This document shows positions 14,865-24,391 of a stretch of DNA of 64,000 nt, piece by piece. How positions within the stretch are numbered: the first letter of the stretch is position 1; each line of letters opens with the position of its first letter. Under the pieces are notes generated by a model that made no database searches, had not been told where the DNA came from, and saw nothing but the letters and a program-made list of their open reading frames with translations. Made by a program: the position numbers and the translations under genes. This stretch comes from Sphingobium nicotianae (GTDB lineage Bacteria > Pseudomonadota > Alphaproteobacteria > Sphingomonadales > Sphingomonadaceae), in the NCBI RefSeq assembly GCF_018603885.1, contig NZ_JAHGAW010000010.1, forward strand, positions 154,688-218,687, written 5' to 3'.

Positions 14865-15226
14865 GCGGAGTCTGGTTACGAAAAGGTAAATGATGCGGTG
14901 AAGCGAGAGGCAAGGAAATGGCGCGGAACCGCCGTTTCCGGATCGGAACTTCACCAACTTATCACGTGTGACGCATGGGGAATTTTCAAAAGCCCCGGGC
15001 GGCCCGGGAAGAAGCACAGGATATTTCGGGGAACTCCACGGGGTCAAAGAGCGGGTGCCGTCCGGCACGTCGGGACTGACATGGAACCGGGCGTGCAGGA
15101 CAAGCGAGCCAGCGCCCCTGCCCGGGCACGACGCCCTCAAATCAGGCGCCGATCCGAAAAAAGCTTAACATGATCATTTACAGCGGCGAGACGGCCCGCC
15201 TATCGTCCCGGCGTGAGGAGATGCCG

Positions 15227-16621
15227 GTGAACGAACAGTCCAACATTCCCCTGGCCGAGGCGAGCAGCGCGGAAAACCCCGCCGTGCCGGGCGTTTCGAT
15301 GCGCTACGCCTGGATCGTTCTCATCTTCCTGACGCTGACCAACCTGCTCGGCTTCATGGATCGCTACCTCATCAACATCCTGGCCCAGCCCATCAAGATG
15401 GACCTCAAGATCAGCGATGCCGAGGTTGGCCTGCTGTCCGGCTTCGCCATGTCGATCAGCTATTCGCTGTTCGGCCTGCCGCTTGCCTGGCTCGCCGAGC
15501 GGCGCAGCCGCGTCATGATCATCACGGCGTCGATGATCGCCTGGTCGTTCCTCACGGCGCTGTGCGGACGCGTCACGACATACGGGCAGCTCGTCCTCGC
15601 CCGTGTCGGCGTCGGCGTCGGCGAAGCGGGCGGCATGCCGGCCAGCCATTCGCTGATCACCGACTATTTTCCGCCGCACCGGCGCGGCCTGGCGCTGGCC
15701 ATCTTCACCATCGCGATCCCGATCGGCGCGATCTGCGCGTCGATCATCGGCGGCTGGATCGTCGACCATCTGAGCTGGCGGGAAGCCTTCATCTATCTGG
15801 GCCTGCCCGGCGCGCTGGTCGCGATCATCTTCGCCCTCGTCGTGCGCGAGGCGCCGCGCGGACGCTATGATGCCGGCGCGATCAAGGGCGCGCAGCCGCG
15901 CATGATCGAGGTTGCGGCAGGCCTCTGGAGGGACCCGGTGACTCGCCAGGTCATCCTCGCTTATACGTCGGTCGTCCTGGTCACCACCGGCGCGAGCACC
16001 TTCTTCGCCCCGTTCCTGGCGCGGAAATATGCGGTCAGCTACACGACGATCGGGATCGTCCTCAGCTCCACCTTCCTCGCCGGCGGCATTCTCGGCAATC
16101 TGATCGGCGGCTATCTCTGCGACCGGCTCGGCCGCCGCGATCCGCGCTGGCCGATGTGGGTGCCGGCGATCGGCATTCTCGTCTCGATCCCCTTCTATTT
16201 CACAGCCTATCTGCAGCCGACCGTCCTTCGCACCTCGGTCATCCTGTTCTTCCCCTCGGTCGTCGCCGTCTTCTTCACGCCGCCGACCTTCGCCGTGCTC
16301 CATGCCCGCACCGATCCGCGCGCACGATCGATGATGGTCGCGATCGTCGGCCTCGTCTCGGGCCTGCCCGCCAGCCTCGGCCCCGTCCTCGCCGGGCTGG
16401 CCATCGACCTGCTGAGCGCGGCTTCTTATCCGGGCTCGTTCGCGACCGCCTGCGCCGGCGGCACCGGCGCCGTTGCCGGTGCATCGCCGGCCGCGATCAA
16501 GCTCTGCACCGACGCCTTGCTCCAGGGCACGACGATCACTTTGCTGTCGAGCGCGCCGATGCTGGTCTGGCCGGCGCTGCATTATTGGCTGGCGGCACGG
16601 GCGATCGGGCCGAAGCGCTGA
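15227..16621 (+). CDS. MFS transporter, spinster-like
   Basis: The protein has 12 predicted membrane segments and the MFS signatures DRYLINILAQPIK in helix 1 and GEAGGMPASHSLI in helix 4. The arrangement matches the spinster-homologue group common in sphingomonads. The GTG at 15227 is preferred because GAGGAG lies six bases upstream; ATG 15221 would leave no spacing. This gives 464 residues. Substrates of the bacterial group are mostly unknown; aromatic or lipid-like compounds are often suggested. It is convergent with the LysR gene, with a long palindrome between them. Confidence 0.88.
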   Translation: MNEQSNIPLAEASSAENPAVPGVSMRYAWIVLIFLTLTNLLGFMDRYLINILAQPIKMDLKISDAEVGLLSGFAMSISYSLFGLPLAWLAERRSRVMIITASMIAWSFLTALCGRVTTYGQLVLARVGVGVGEAGGMPASHSLITDYFPPHRRGLALAIFTIAIPIGAICASIIGGWIVDHLSWREAFIYLGLPGALVAIIFALVVREAPRGRYDAGAIKGAQPRMIEVAAGLWRDPVTRQVILAYTSVVLVTTGASTFFAPFLARKYAVSYTTIGIVLSSTFLAGGILGNLIGGYLCDRLGRRDPRWPMWVPAIGILVSIPFYFTAYLQPTVLRTSVILFFPSVVAVFFTPPTFAVLHARTDPRARSMMVAIVGLVSGLPASLGPVLAGLAIDLLSAASYPGSFATACAGGTGAVAGASPAAIKLCTDALLQGTTITLLSSAPMLVWPALHYWLAARAIGPKR

Positions 16622-16663
16622 GCATGCTCACCGGGGCAGCAGTCGACTATCTAGCGGACAGTT

Positions 16664-16780
16664 AGCCCCTCTCCTTCAGGGGAAGGGTAGGGGGTGGGGG
16701 CGATGCGTCCGCATCGCTCGCATGGCGATCACTCGAAGCGTCCAGCCCCACCCCAACCCCTCCCCTGAAGGGGAGGGGCT
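16664..16780. repeat. Long GC-rich palindromic repeat between convergent genes
   Basis: The left arm begins agcccctctccttcagggg and the right arm ends cctgaaggggaggggct. The two ~36-base arms are near reverse complements around a 45-base centre. Its arm sequence is shared with repeats at 28441-28583 and 57291-57456. Lying between convergent MFS and LysR genes, it could end transcription from both sides. Confidence 0.75.
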
Positions 16781-16817
16781 ACTGGCGGGAATCCCCTCCG
16801 ACCCGGCAACCGCCGCC

Positions 16818-17696
16818 CTAAATCTCGGCGTTGATCAGCCAGTCGTGGAACACGCGCACGCCGCGGCGTTCGAGGGCCTTGGGGCGGCAGACGAAGAAAT
16901 AGCGGTAGGGACTCTCGATCTGCTGATCGAACAGGCGCATGATGCGGGGATCATGCGCATTCTCGAAGTGCCGGCCGTGCATGACCGCGATGCCCAGGCC
17001 CTGCGCCGCTGCCTCCAGCATGAGCGCGCCGGAATCATAATAGTCGATCGCCGCCGGGGTCAGCTGCGGCAGGCCCACCGCTTCCTTCCAGATGTCGAAC
17101 GTCGCCGACATGTCGCGGTGGATCAGGACGGTCTGCTTCGCCAGATCCTGCGGCTTCCTGATGGCATTCTCGCCCTCGACCAGCGCCCGGGACGCGATGA
17201 GGAAGACCTGATCGCGATCCAGTTCACGGCCGTAAAGCCCGGGGTCGACGTCGCGCGCCAGCACGATCGCGGCGTCCAGCCCCTCACCCAGCCGGGCGAT
17301 GGCGTTGGGACTCGTATCCACGTCGAGATGGATATCCGGATGACCGCGATGAAACTCGCCCAGGCGCGGAAAGAGGCGCTGGCTGGCGAACAGAGGCAGC
17401 ATGCCGAGCCGCACGCGCATCGTGCGGGCGCCGCTGGTCGCGCTCTCGATCGCGGCGCCCAGCGCATCGAGCGCCGGTGCGATCTCCTTGAGCAGGCCAT
17501 GCCCATGCTGGTTGAGCTCGAGCTGCTGATGCTTGCGCTCGAACAGGCTGTAGCCGAGGAACCGCTCGAGCGCCTGAATGCGACGACTGAGCGCCGGCGC
17601 GGACAGCGCCAGCTCCTCGGCTGCGGCCTTCACCGAACCGGTGCGCGCGACCTGGACGAAGGCTTCCAGGGCGGTAAGCGGTGGCAATCGGCGCAT
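16818..17696 (-). CDS. LysR-family transcriptional regulator (GcvA-like)
   Basis: The 292-residue protein has the N-terminal helix-turn-helix (ALEAFVQVARTGSVKAAAEE, SAPALSRRIQALERFLG) and a periplasmic-binding-like effector domain. The opening RRLPPLTALEAF is typical of the GcvA subgroup. The neighbour that is divergent across about 225 bases is the M13 peptidase at 17923, a possible target. No ligand can be named. Confidence 0.88.
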   Translation of the reverse strand: MRRLPPLTALEAFVQVARTGSVKAAAEELALSAPALSRRIQALERFLGYSLFERKHQQLELNQHGHGLLKEIAPALDALGAAIESATSGARTMRVRLGMLPLFASQRLFPRLGEFHRGHPDIHLDVDTSPNAIARLGEGLDAAIVLARDVDPGLYGRELDRDQVFLIASRALVEGENAIRKPQDLAKQTVLIHRDMSATFDIWKEAVGLPQLTPAAIDYYDSGALMLEAAAQGLGIAVMHGRHFENAHDPRIMRLFDQQIESPYRYFFVCRPKALERRGVRVFHDWLINAEI

Positions 17697-17922
17697 ATTT
17701 GGAGTCAGCTATCCCTGTTGATTTGCTGCATCGCACAACCATGCCGCAACTGCGAGCGAGATGCCAGTACCGTTTTTGCGTATCGGCACAGTTCTGCCCA
17801 TAAGTGCACAGACATGGTGAACCCGATCGATTCAATGACGGTTCAGTTACGTTATTCCAATTGCTAGAGAGGCTTATCTGCTCGCCGCACGGCGAGGCAT
17901 CCACGCTTCTGAAGGAAATTCC

Positions 17923-19995
17923 ATGCATCGCTCGTTTCTTGCGCTTGCCCTAGCGTCCGTCAGCCTGTCCGCCTGCTCGACTCGCCTCGCCAGCGAGGCG
18001 CCGGCGCCCGCTCCCGCGCCGGTCGCCCCCGCTGCCCCCGCAGCCGCGCCCGCCCCCAAGCCGACGATCGGCGACTATGGCTTCGACACCGCGGGAATGG
18101 ACAAGAGCATCGCGCCGGGGGACAATTTCTACGACTATGCCAATGGTGGCTGGGCGAAGAATACCCCGATTCCGGCGGACAAGTCCAACTACGGCATGTT
18201 CACCGTGCTCGACGATCTCTCCAAGCAGCGTACCCAGACGATCCTGGAGGAAGCCAAGGGCGATCCGAACAGCAAGATCGGCAATGCCTATGCCTCCTAC
18301 CTCGACCAGGCCACCGTCGAGGCACGCGGGCTGGCCCCGATCAAGCCCTGGCTGGACGCGATCAAGGCGGTGAAGACGCGCGCCGATTACGTTGCTATCC
18401 TCGCGCAGGCGGCGCGCAACGGCGTCGGCCGGCCGTTCGGCGGCTATGTCGGGCAGGACGACAAGGCGCCCGAGAGCTATATCTATACGCTGACCCAGAG
18501 CGGGCTCGGCATGCCCGACCGCGATTTCTATCTGCAGCCCGGCGACAAGATGGAGGCGACGCGCAAGGCCTATGTCGCGCATATCGCCAAGATGTTCGCG
18601 CTGGCCGGCGAGCCGGACGGCGAGAAGCGCGCCGCGGCGATCATGGCCTTCGAGACGGCGATCGCCAAGGTCCACTGGACCCGCATCGACAGCCGCGACG
18701 CCGACAAGACCTATAACAAGATGACGGTCGCGCAGCTCACCAAGCTCGCGCCCGGCTTCGACTTCGCCAGCCTGTTCAAGGCATCGGGCGTCACCAGCGA
18801 CGCGCTGCTGGTCAACCAGCCGAGCGCGATCAAGGGCGAGGCGGCGCTGATCGCCAAGGCGCCGCTGGCGCTGCTCAAGGACATGCTGATCATCCGCAGC
18901 CTCGACGGGTTCGCGGACTATCTGCCCGATGCCATCGCCGCCGAGAATTTCGCCTTCTACGGCACGACGCTGAGCGGCACGCCGGAGCGGGAGATCCGCT
19001 GGAAGCGCGCCGTCACCTTCGTCAAGGGCTCGCTCGGCGAGGAAGTCGGCAAGGAGTATGTCGCGCGCTATTTCCCGCCCGAGACCAAGGCGGCGGCGGA
19101 CCAGCTCGTCAAGAACATCATCGCCGCGATGGGCAAACGCATCGACGGCCTCACCTGGATGAGCGCGCAGGCCAAGGCGCGGGCGCACCAGAAGCTCGCC
19201 AACTTCACGCCCAAGATCGGCTATCCGGACAAGTGGCGCGATTATACGGGCTATGAGGTGAAGCGCGACGACCTGTTCGGCAACGCGATCCGCTCCAACC
19301 AGTTCGACTATGCCTATATGATCGGCAAGCTCGGCCAGCCCATCTATCGCTGGGAGTGGCAGATGACGCCGATGGAGATCAACGCCTATGCCAATCCCGG
19401 CATGGTCGAGATCGTCTTCCCGGCCGCCATCCTGCAACCGCCCTTCTTCGATCCCAACGCCGACCCGGCTGTCAATTATGGCGGCATCGGCGCGGTGATC
19501 GGCCATGAACTCAGCCATCATTTCGACGATCAGGGCGCGAAATATGACGAGACCGGCAAGCTCGCCCAATGGTGGACCGATCAGGACGTCGCCAACTTCA
19601 AGGTGCTGACCGACAAGCTGGTCAAGCAATATGACGCCTATGAGCCGCTGCCGGGCGAGCATGTCCAGGGGGCGCTGACCCTGGGCGAGAACATGGCCGA
19701 CCTGGCCGGTCTCACCATCGCCTATGACGCCTACAAGGCGGCGCTGGGTGGCAAGGACGCGCCGGTGATCGACGGGACCACTGGCGATCAGCGCTTCTAT
19801 CTCGGCTGGGCGCAGGTGTGGCGGCGCAGCTATCGCGAGGCCAATCTGCGCCAGCGCCTGCTGACCGACCCGCACTCCCCATCCGAGCAGCGCACCGCGA
19901 TCGTGCGCAATCTCGATCCCTGGTACGATGCCTATGCGATTCCGGCGACCGCGAAGCTGGCGCTGCCGAGCGATGCGCGAGTGCGTGTCTGGTAG
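17923..19995 (+). CDS. M13-family (neprilysin-like) metallopeptidase, lipoprotein form
   Basis: The 690-residue protein has a signal peptide with lipobox-like LSAC at about residues 16-19 and an Ala-Pro-rich linker to residue 45. The zinc site HELSHH starts at His528, with the third ligand Glu in ENMADLAGL downstream. NAYANPG and the C-terminal DARVRVW are family hallmarks of substrate binding and the C-terminal Trp. It should be an outer-membrane-facing or periplasmic oligopeptidase. A GAAGGAAA ribosome site precedes ATG 17923. Length is normal for M13. Confidence 0.93.
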   Translation: MHRSFLALALASVSLSACSTRLASEAPAPAPAPVAPAAPAAAPAPKPTIGDYGFDTAGMDKSIAPGDNFYDYANGGWAKNTPIPADKSNYGMFTVLDDLSKQRTQTILEEAKGDPNSKIGNAYASYLDQATVEARGLAPIKPWLDAIKAVKTRADYVAILAQAARNGVGRPFGGYVGQDDKAPESYIYTLTQSGLGMPDRDFYLQPGDKMEATRKAYVAHIAKMFALAGEPDGEKRAAAIMAFETAIAKVHWTRIDSRDADKTYNKMTVAQLTKLAPGFDFASLFKASGVTSDALLVNQPSAIKGEAALIAKAPLALLKDMLIIRSLDGFADYLPDAIAAENFAFYGTTLSGTPEREIRWKRAVTFVKGSLGEEVGKEYVARYFPPETKAAADQLVKNIIAAMGKRIDGLTWMSAQAKARAHQKLANFTPKIGYPDKWRDYTGYEVKRDDLFGNAIRSNQFDYAYMIGKLGQPIYRWEWQMTPMEINAYANPGMVEIVFPAAILQPPFFDPNADPAVNYGGIGAVIGHELSHHFDDQGAKYDETGKLAQWWTDQDVANFKVLTDKLVKQYDAYEPLPGEHVQGALTLGENMADLAGLTIAYDAYKAALGGKDAPVIDGTTGDQRFYLGWAQVWRRSYREANLRQRLLTDPHSPSEQRTAIVRNLDPWYDAYAIPATAKLALPSDARVRVW

Positions 19996-20229
19996 TGAAC
20001 AGAGCGAAGGAGCGGTCGTTAAGACCAAGGGTTAACGCCGGCCGCTCCACCGCCACATTTTACAAACGGACCTTATCCACAGAGACCCGAAAAATGGCGA
20101 AAATCAGCCATTTATTGCCGTCTCGTTTCGGCACAATCGCCTTAACCGAAAATATTAATTTTGTTTGCGAACCACGTCGACCCGTGCGATTATTCAGACA
20201 GCCACAAATTGGGGCGTGGGAGACCTACC

Positions 20230-20766
20230 ATGAACAAATATCTGCTTGCGGCCTCGGCTGCCGCAGCGGCGACATTGCTGGCACCGGCCGCCAATGCGTC
20301 TGTGACGATTTCCTGCCCGGGCTTTTCGGGGCTGGGCTACTGCACGTTCAACGAGGTGAACAAGACCGGCAATTTCGGTGACAGCTTCACCAGCGCGCAG
20401 TCCTTCAACGACACGTTCACACTGACCCTGAGCCAGGCCTATGACCTGTCGCTCACGATGACGAACACGGCGGCGACCGGTGGCCCGATCACCTTCACCA
20501 CCTATGCGTTGTACGACAGCACGATGACGTCGCTCGGCAATTTCGCGTTCGGCTCGGTGCCCACGACCTACGCGCTCGGCGCCGGCGTCTATACGCTGAA
20601 GGTGGCGGGCAGCGCCTCGGGCAGCTCCAGCTATCAGGGCACGATCGACGTCTCGGCCGTCCCGGTTCCGGAGCCGGCGACCTGGGGTCTGATGCTGGTG
20701 GGCGTGACCGCGCTCGGCGCCATCATGCGCCGTCGTGTTGTCGCGGCGCGCGTGGCTTTTAGCTGA
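20230..20766 (+). CDS. FxDxF-type PEP-CTERM surface protein, copy 1
   Basis: The 178-residue protein has a Sec signal peptide ending ANAS. The central domain contains FNEVNKTGNFGDSFT and the FNDTF motif that names the FxDxF group. The C-terminal sorting signal is VPVPEPATWGLMLVGV plus a basic end (RRR). Such proteins are exported and processed by an exosortase, and are linked to extracellular matrix. The start is the ATG after GTGGGAGACCTACC. A paralogue follows at 21215. Confidence 0.92.
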   Translation: MNKYLLAASAAAAATLLAPAANASVTISCPGFSGLGYCTFNEVNKTGNFGDSFTSAQSFNDTFTLTLSQAYDLSLTMTNTAATGGPITFTTYALYDSTMTSLGNFAFGSVPTTYALGAGVYTLKVAGSASGSSSYQGTIDVSAVPVPEPATWGLMLVGVTALGAIMRRRVVAARVAFS

Positions 20767-21214
20767 CCGTCAGACGGGCTTGATTGGGGGATCAGGCTCA
20801 TCCGGTCAGTGATGGTGGGAGAAAGAGGCGCGCGGCTCGGCGAGCTGCGCGTCTCTTACCTCTTTGGTTCGTGATCGGCCCAGCCTGTCGCCTTTTCCCG
20901 ACACTGTCTCCAGGCGATGTCGACATGGCGGGCTGATCGCACGGCATGGGACTCGCGCAGCCGGATTTGTCGCGGTTGGGCGGGTTTGGAGTCGCGTTCG
21001 CCAGCGAAGGCGCGGACGGAGAGGTGGCCGATATGCCGATATCCATCCGATCCGGACCACAAAATCACCGGATCCGGCCTGTTCACGGACAGAGGGGCGC
21101 AAACCATCTCATTCTGGAACATCCAGTTGTAAAATATCGTTAACAAAGGGTTGAATTTTTGGCCCGCAAAAGGTTAATCTGCACGGGCCAACCAAGGCGT
21201 TGTGGGAGTACATC
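20767..21214. other. 448 bp gap between the two PEP-CTERM genes
   Basis: No supported gene. Several short frames exist but none has a ribosome site or recognisable product. The last ~100 bases are AT-richer (aaaatatcgttaacaaagg) and probably hold the promoter of the second gene. Confidence 0.5.
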
Positions 21215-21745
21215 ATGAAGAAAATTATTTGGGCGGCGTCTGCCGCTATCGCAGCGCTGAGCGTGACGCCGGCTGCACATGCGTCCGTGTCGATCGTCTG
21301 CCCCGGCAACTCGGGCCTGAGCTTCTGCACGTTCAATGAGGTCAACATGACCGGCAGCTTCGGCGACAGCTTCACCTCGCCGCAGTCGTTCACAGACAGC
21401 TATCAGATCAACCTGTCGACCGCCTATGTGCTGTCGATCACGGCGACCAACACCGCCGCGACCGGGGGCCCGATCAGCTTCACCTCGGCCGAGCTGCTCG
21501 ACAGCGCGATGACCTCGCTGGGCCCGATCGCGTTCGGCGCCGTGCCGACGACGTTCAATCTGGCCGCCGGCAGCTACTATCTGAAGTTCGTCGGCGCCTC
21601 GCAGGGCAGCGCCAGCTTCGGCGGCACGATCGACGTGCGCACGCCGGCCGTTCCCGAGCCCGCAACCTGGGCGATGATGCTCGCAGGCGTCGCCGCCGTC
21701 GGCGTGTCGCTGCGTCGTCGCGCGCGGGTCGTCGCGTTCAGCTAA
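21215..21745 (+). CDS. FxDxF-type PEP-CTERM surface protein, copy 2
   Basis: The 176-residue protein is a clear paralogue of the one at 20230: the same CTFNEVN and GSFGDSFT stretches, the same NTAATGGPI block, and a C-terminus AVPEPATWAMMLAGVAAVG followed by RRRAR. The start at ATG 21215 sits behind GGGAG with normal spacing; an upstream ATG at 21200 has no ribosome site. A strong terminator follows at 21807. Sorting by an exosortase encoded elsewhere is expected. Confidence 0.92.
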   Translation: MKKIIWAASAAIAALSVTPAAHASVSIVCPGNSGLSFCTFNEVNMTGSFGDSFTSPQSFTDSYQINLSTAYVLSITATNTAATGGPISFTSAELLDSAMTSLGPIAFGAVPTTFNLAAGSYYLKFVGASQGSASFGGTIDVRTPAVPEPATWAMMLAGVAAVGVSLRRRARVVAFS

Positions 21746-21806
21746 ATATCCGGCTTGGAAGGGTCGGGGCCCGGCCCCTGCCCTTCCCGCTTCGACAAAT
21801 GATGGG

Positions 21807-21840
21807 CGCCAGCGATTGTGGGATCGCTGGCGTTTTTTTT
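21807..21840 (+). terminator. Rho-independent terminator
   Basis: CGCCAGCGAT and ATCGCTGGCG form a 10 bp stem around TGTGGG, followed by eight T residues. It ends the second PEP-CTERM transcript. Confidence 0.95.
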
Positions 21841-22212
21841 GCGCGCCTCATTCCCTCGCGTGCTTGTTCGAGGCCTCTATCGCGTCGCACGGGGGACAAT
21901 CGCCCCCGTCGAGCGGCCGACGCGGCGGGAGCAGGCTGGCCGGTCAGGCACCCACGATAGAGTCGGTCCCGCGTGCGTTAAATCAGTGCTCCTGCGGAAG
22001 CAGGAGCCCGGGGCTGCGGGTTCGTCCGTCACGCTCTGAGTTCCTGCTTCCACGGGAACACTCATGCCGGGTCAATCTGAACCGAGCCAACCGCATTGCG
22101 CCACATGCATCCCGCCGACACCGGATGTCTGCAAGACGCAAGAGCGCTGCCGGGCGGCGCGAGAAGATCAGGCCCACGCCACTGCGTGACTTCGACGTGA
22201 TCCGCTGGCGCC
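21841..22212. other. 372 bp gap with a palindromic repeat, no gene
   Basis: No convincing gene on either strand. At 21986-22006 tgctcctgcggaagcaggagc forms an 8 bp hairpin of the type scattered in sphingomonad genomes, followed by a related, less perfect cctgcttccacggg at 22044. Confidence 0.5.
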
Positions 22213-23433
22213 CTACCTCGCGCTGCGGGCGAGGCTTCGCCAAAGCCGCTCGACAGGGCCCTGCCCAAACGAGCGACGCCACAGGGGCGACCAGGCGAGC
22301 ATCACGGCCCACATGGCGAGCGCGACCAGCATCAGCGCCGCGCGGTTCAGGCTGCCGAACAGGCCGGCGCCATAGCCATAGAAGAGGCTCGTCATGACGA
22401 GGCTGGTCAGCAGATAGTTGGACAGCGCCAGACGGCCGACCGACCGCACGGCGCGGACGATCGCCGCATCGGGCACGCGCCCGGCAATCTCCATCGCCAG
22501 CGCGGCCAGCGCCACGGCAAACGGCAGGCGCAGTGGCAGCGACCAGCCGAAGCTCGCCGCCTGCACCGCAAGCGGATCGCGCGAGAGCAGCACCCACAGG
22601 GCCAGCCCGGCCATCGGCACGAGACCGACCAGCAGCCCACGCTGCCATGTCGCGCGATATTGCTCGGCGCGCCACTGGCCGGCGAGGAAGCCGCCCTTGA
22701 GCATCGCCATGCCGAGCGCGACGAAGGCCAGCATTTCCGGCATGGCATAGACGAGCTGGTCGAGTGCATCGCCGGGGAACCGCGCCAAGCGGAACTGGAG
22801 GATCCCGCCATAGGTGCCGAGATAATGCGCCCGCTCGCTGGTCGCCGCAACACTGTCGCCCATGCCGAGCTGATCGGCATAGAGGCGCCAATGCGCCATG
22901 AGATGGGCCGTGGCGTCCGCGCTCCCGGCATGAGCACGCAGCCAGAATCCGGGCAGCACGGCCGACAGGTCGATCAGCCATTGTCCCAGAATAAGCGCGA
23001 GGGCGAGCTTGATCAGGGACAGCGTCTCGAACCGCACGAACAGGGTCGCGACGAGGCCGCACAAGGCCAGCAGCAGCAGGATGTCGCCCGACCAGAGCAG
23101 GAGATAGTGCGCCAGGCCGATCGGCAGCAGCCAGAGCATGCGCCGGCGATGCGCGGCAAAGCCGTCGCGCCCGTCCATCTCCGCCGATTCCATGACGAGA
23201 AGGATGCCCGCGCCGAACAGCATCGCGAAGATGGCGCGCATCTTGCCGTCGACGAACAGGAAATTGAACAGCCATGCGGCGAGATCGACCGGGCCGCTCG
23301 TGCCGATGCCGAACGGATTGTAAAGCGCCGGCAAGGGCAGCGCGAACAGCACGATATTGGCGAGCAGGATGCCCATGACCGCGCATCCGCGCAGAAAATC
23401 CAGCCCGTCTATGCGGAAACTCTCATCAGCCAT
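22213..23433 (-). CDS. DUF418-family multi-pass membrane protein
   Basis: The 406-residue protein starts at ATG 23433 (MADESFRIDGLDFLRGCAV), the normal opening of the family. It has about ten hydrophobic segments. The C-terminal part (SVGRLALSNYLLTSLVMTSL and LFYGYGAGLFG) is the DUF418 signature. The family resembles acyltransferase_3 membrane enzymes, but no reaction is known for DUF418. Longer upstream starts would read through a promoter-like gap. Confidence 0.88.
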   Translation of the reverse strand: MADESFRIDGLDFLRGCAVMGILLANIVLFALPLPALYNPFGIGTSGPVDLAAWLFNFLFVDGKMRAIFAMLFGAGILLVMESAEMDGRDGFAAHRRRMLWLLPIGLAHYLLLWSGDILLLLALCGLVATLFVRFETLSLIKLALALILGQWLIDLSAVLPGFWLRAHAGSADATAHLMAHWRLYADQLGMGDSVAATSERAHYLGTYGGILQFRLARFPGDALDQLVYAMPEMLAFVALGMAMLKGGFLAGQWRAEQYRATWQRGLLVGLVPMAGLALWVLLSRDPLAVQAASFGWSLPLRLPFAVALAALAMEIAGRVPDAAIVRAVRSVGRLALSNYLLTSLVMTSLFYGYGAGLFGSLNRAALMLVALAMWAVMLAWSPLWRRSFGQGPVERLWRSLARSAR

Positions 23434-23629
23434 GGCGCTTCCTAGAGCAGGCGGATCGATTTGGGAATCGCCCAGAGTGGCTGGTGGGTGGGCAAATTGC
23501 GATGCCGGCGAATGTCGGCTGCGAGGCGGGCGTTGCGCTTGCGATGGACAGCCTGGGGTGGAGAGCTCAAGCGCGAAACCCTTCGCCTTTTGACGTGACC
23601 TGGCTCCCCGGCGGTGGCATGCGGCCCGC

Positions 23630-24391
23630 ATGAAGACAGCACGCAAAGCCCTGATCGGCGCGGCCTTCGCCGCCGCGGCGGAGCGCTATGACGCAGGGGC
23701 TGACGTCCAGCGGACCGTCGCGCAGCGGCTGGCCGACATGGCGGGGCATGTGCGCCTCGCGCCGGGGGCGCGGATTCTCGAGATTGGCTGTGGCACGGGG
23801 CTGCTCACGCGCGAGATCGCGGCGCGCTGGCCGCAGGCCGAGCTGACCGCGACCGACATCGCGCCCGCGATGATCGACAGGGCGGCGCGCGCGGGCATCA
23901 CCGCGCGGCTGATGGCCATGGATGGCGAGGTACCGGTCTTCGAGGGACCACAGTTCGACCTCATCCTTTCCAGCCTCACCTTCCAATGGTTCGACGATCT
24001 GCCGCTGGCGCTGGCGCGGCTGCATGCCCTGCTCCGCCCCGGCGGCAGCCTGTATTTCGCGACCATGGGCGCGGAGAGTTTCGCCAGCTGGCGCGCCGCG
24101 CATGCGGCCGAAGGATTGGCGGCCGGACTGCCGCGCTACCCTAGCCTCGCCGAACTGGGCGAGATGCTCCATGGTTTCGGCGACACTTCGGTCAGCGAGG
24201 CGCAGCACCCCTTGCCCGCACGTGGCGGCCAGGCCCTGATCCGCCATTTCCGGGACATCGGCGCCCATGTTCCACGGCCGGACTACCAGCCGCTGGGACC
24301 GGCGGCGATGCGCCGCGTCATCAACTATTTTGACGGACAGGGCGGCGAGACGCGCTATCATGTGCTTTATGGCCGCATCACCCATGCCTGA
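23630..24391 (+). CDS. BioC-like malonyl-ACP O-methyltransferase family protein
   Basis: The 253-residue class I methyltransferase starts with KALIGAAFAAAAERYDAGA, the N-terminal pattern of BioC. The SAM motif is ILEIGCGTGLLTREIA, and the motif LILSSLTFQWFDDLP matches the BioC substrate region. BioC methylates malonyl-ACP to start pimeloyl synthesis for biotin. No other bio gene is next to it, so the role is inferred from sequence only. Its end overlaps the GNAT gene by 8 bases. Confidence 0.75.
   Translation: MKTARKALIGAAFAAAAERYDAGADVQRTVAQRLADMAGHVRLAPGARILEIGCGTGLLTREIAARWPQAELTATDIAPAMIDRAARAGITARLMAMDGEVPVFEGPQFDLILSSLTFQWFDDLPLALARLHALLRPGGSLYFATMGAESFASWRAAHAAEGLAAGLPRYPSLAELGEMLHGFGDTSVSEAQHPLPARGGQALIRHFRDIGAHVPRPDYQPLGPAAMRRVINYFDGQGGETRYHVLYGRITHA

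Larger units (their letters stand above)
14592..15226. other. Long intergenic stretch (635 bp) before the MFS gene
   Basis: No ordinary gene is supported. It contains a terminator-like hairpin that points to a minus-strand transcript (14746-14769), a 25-codon candidate plus-strand ORF (14787-14864), and a GC-rich palindrome around 14990-15010. A structured RNA on the minus strand is possible but nothing matches an RNA family I can name. Confidence 0.5.

Noticed and set aside
14985..15020. Possible SRP (4.5S) RNA, because of cccgggaagaagcac
   Set aside because: The conserved SRP apical loop (GGAAGGxAGCAG with its flanking helix) is not matched and the surrounding bases do not fold into one long hairpin.
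17950..20028. 692-codon open frame antisense to the M13 peptidase
   Set aside because: High-GC codon use makes the opposite strand stay open; the translation is Arg/Leu/Asp-rich without any recognisable domain, while the plus strand has full M13 motifs.
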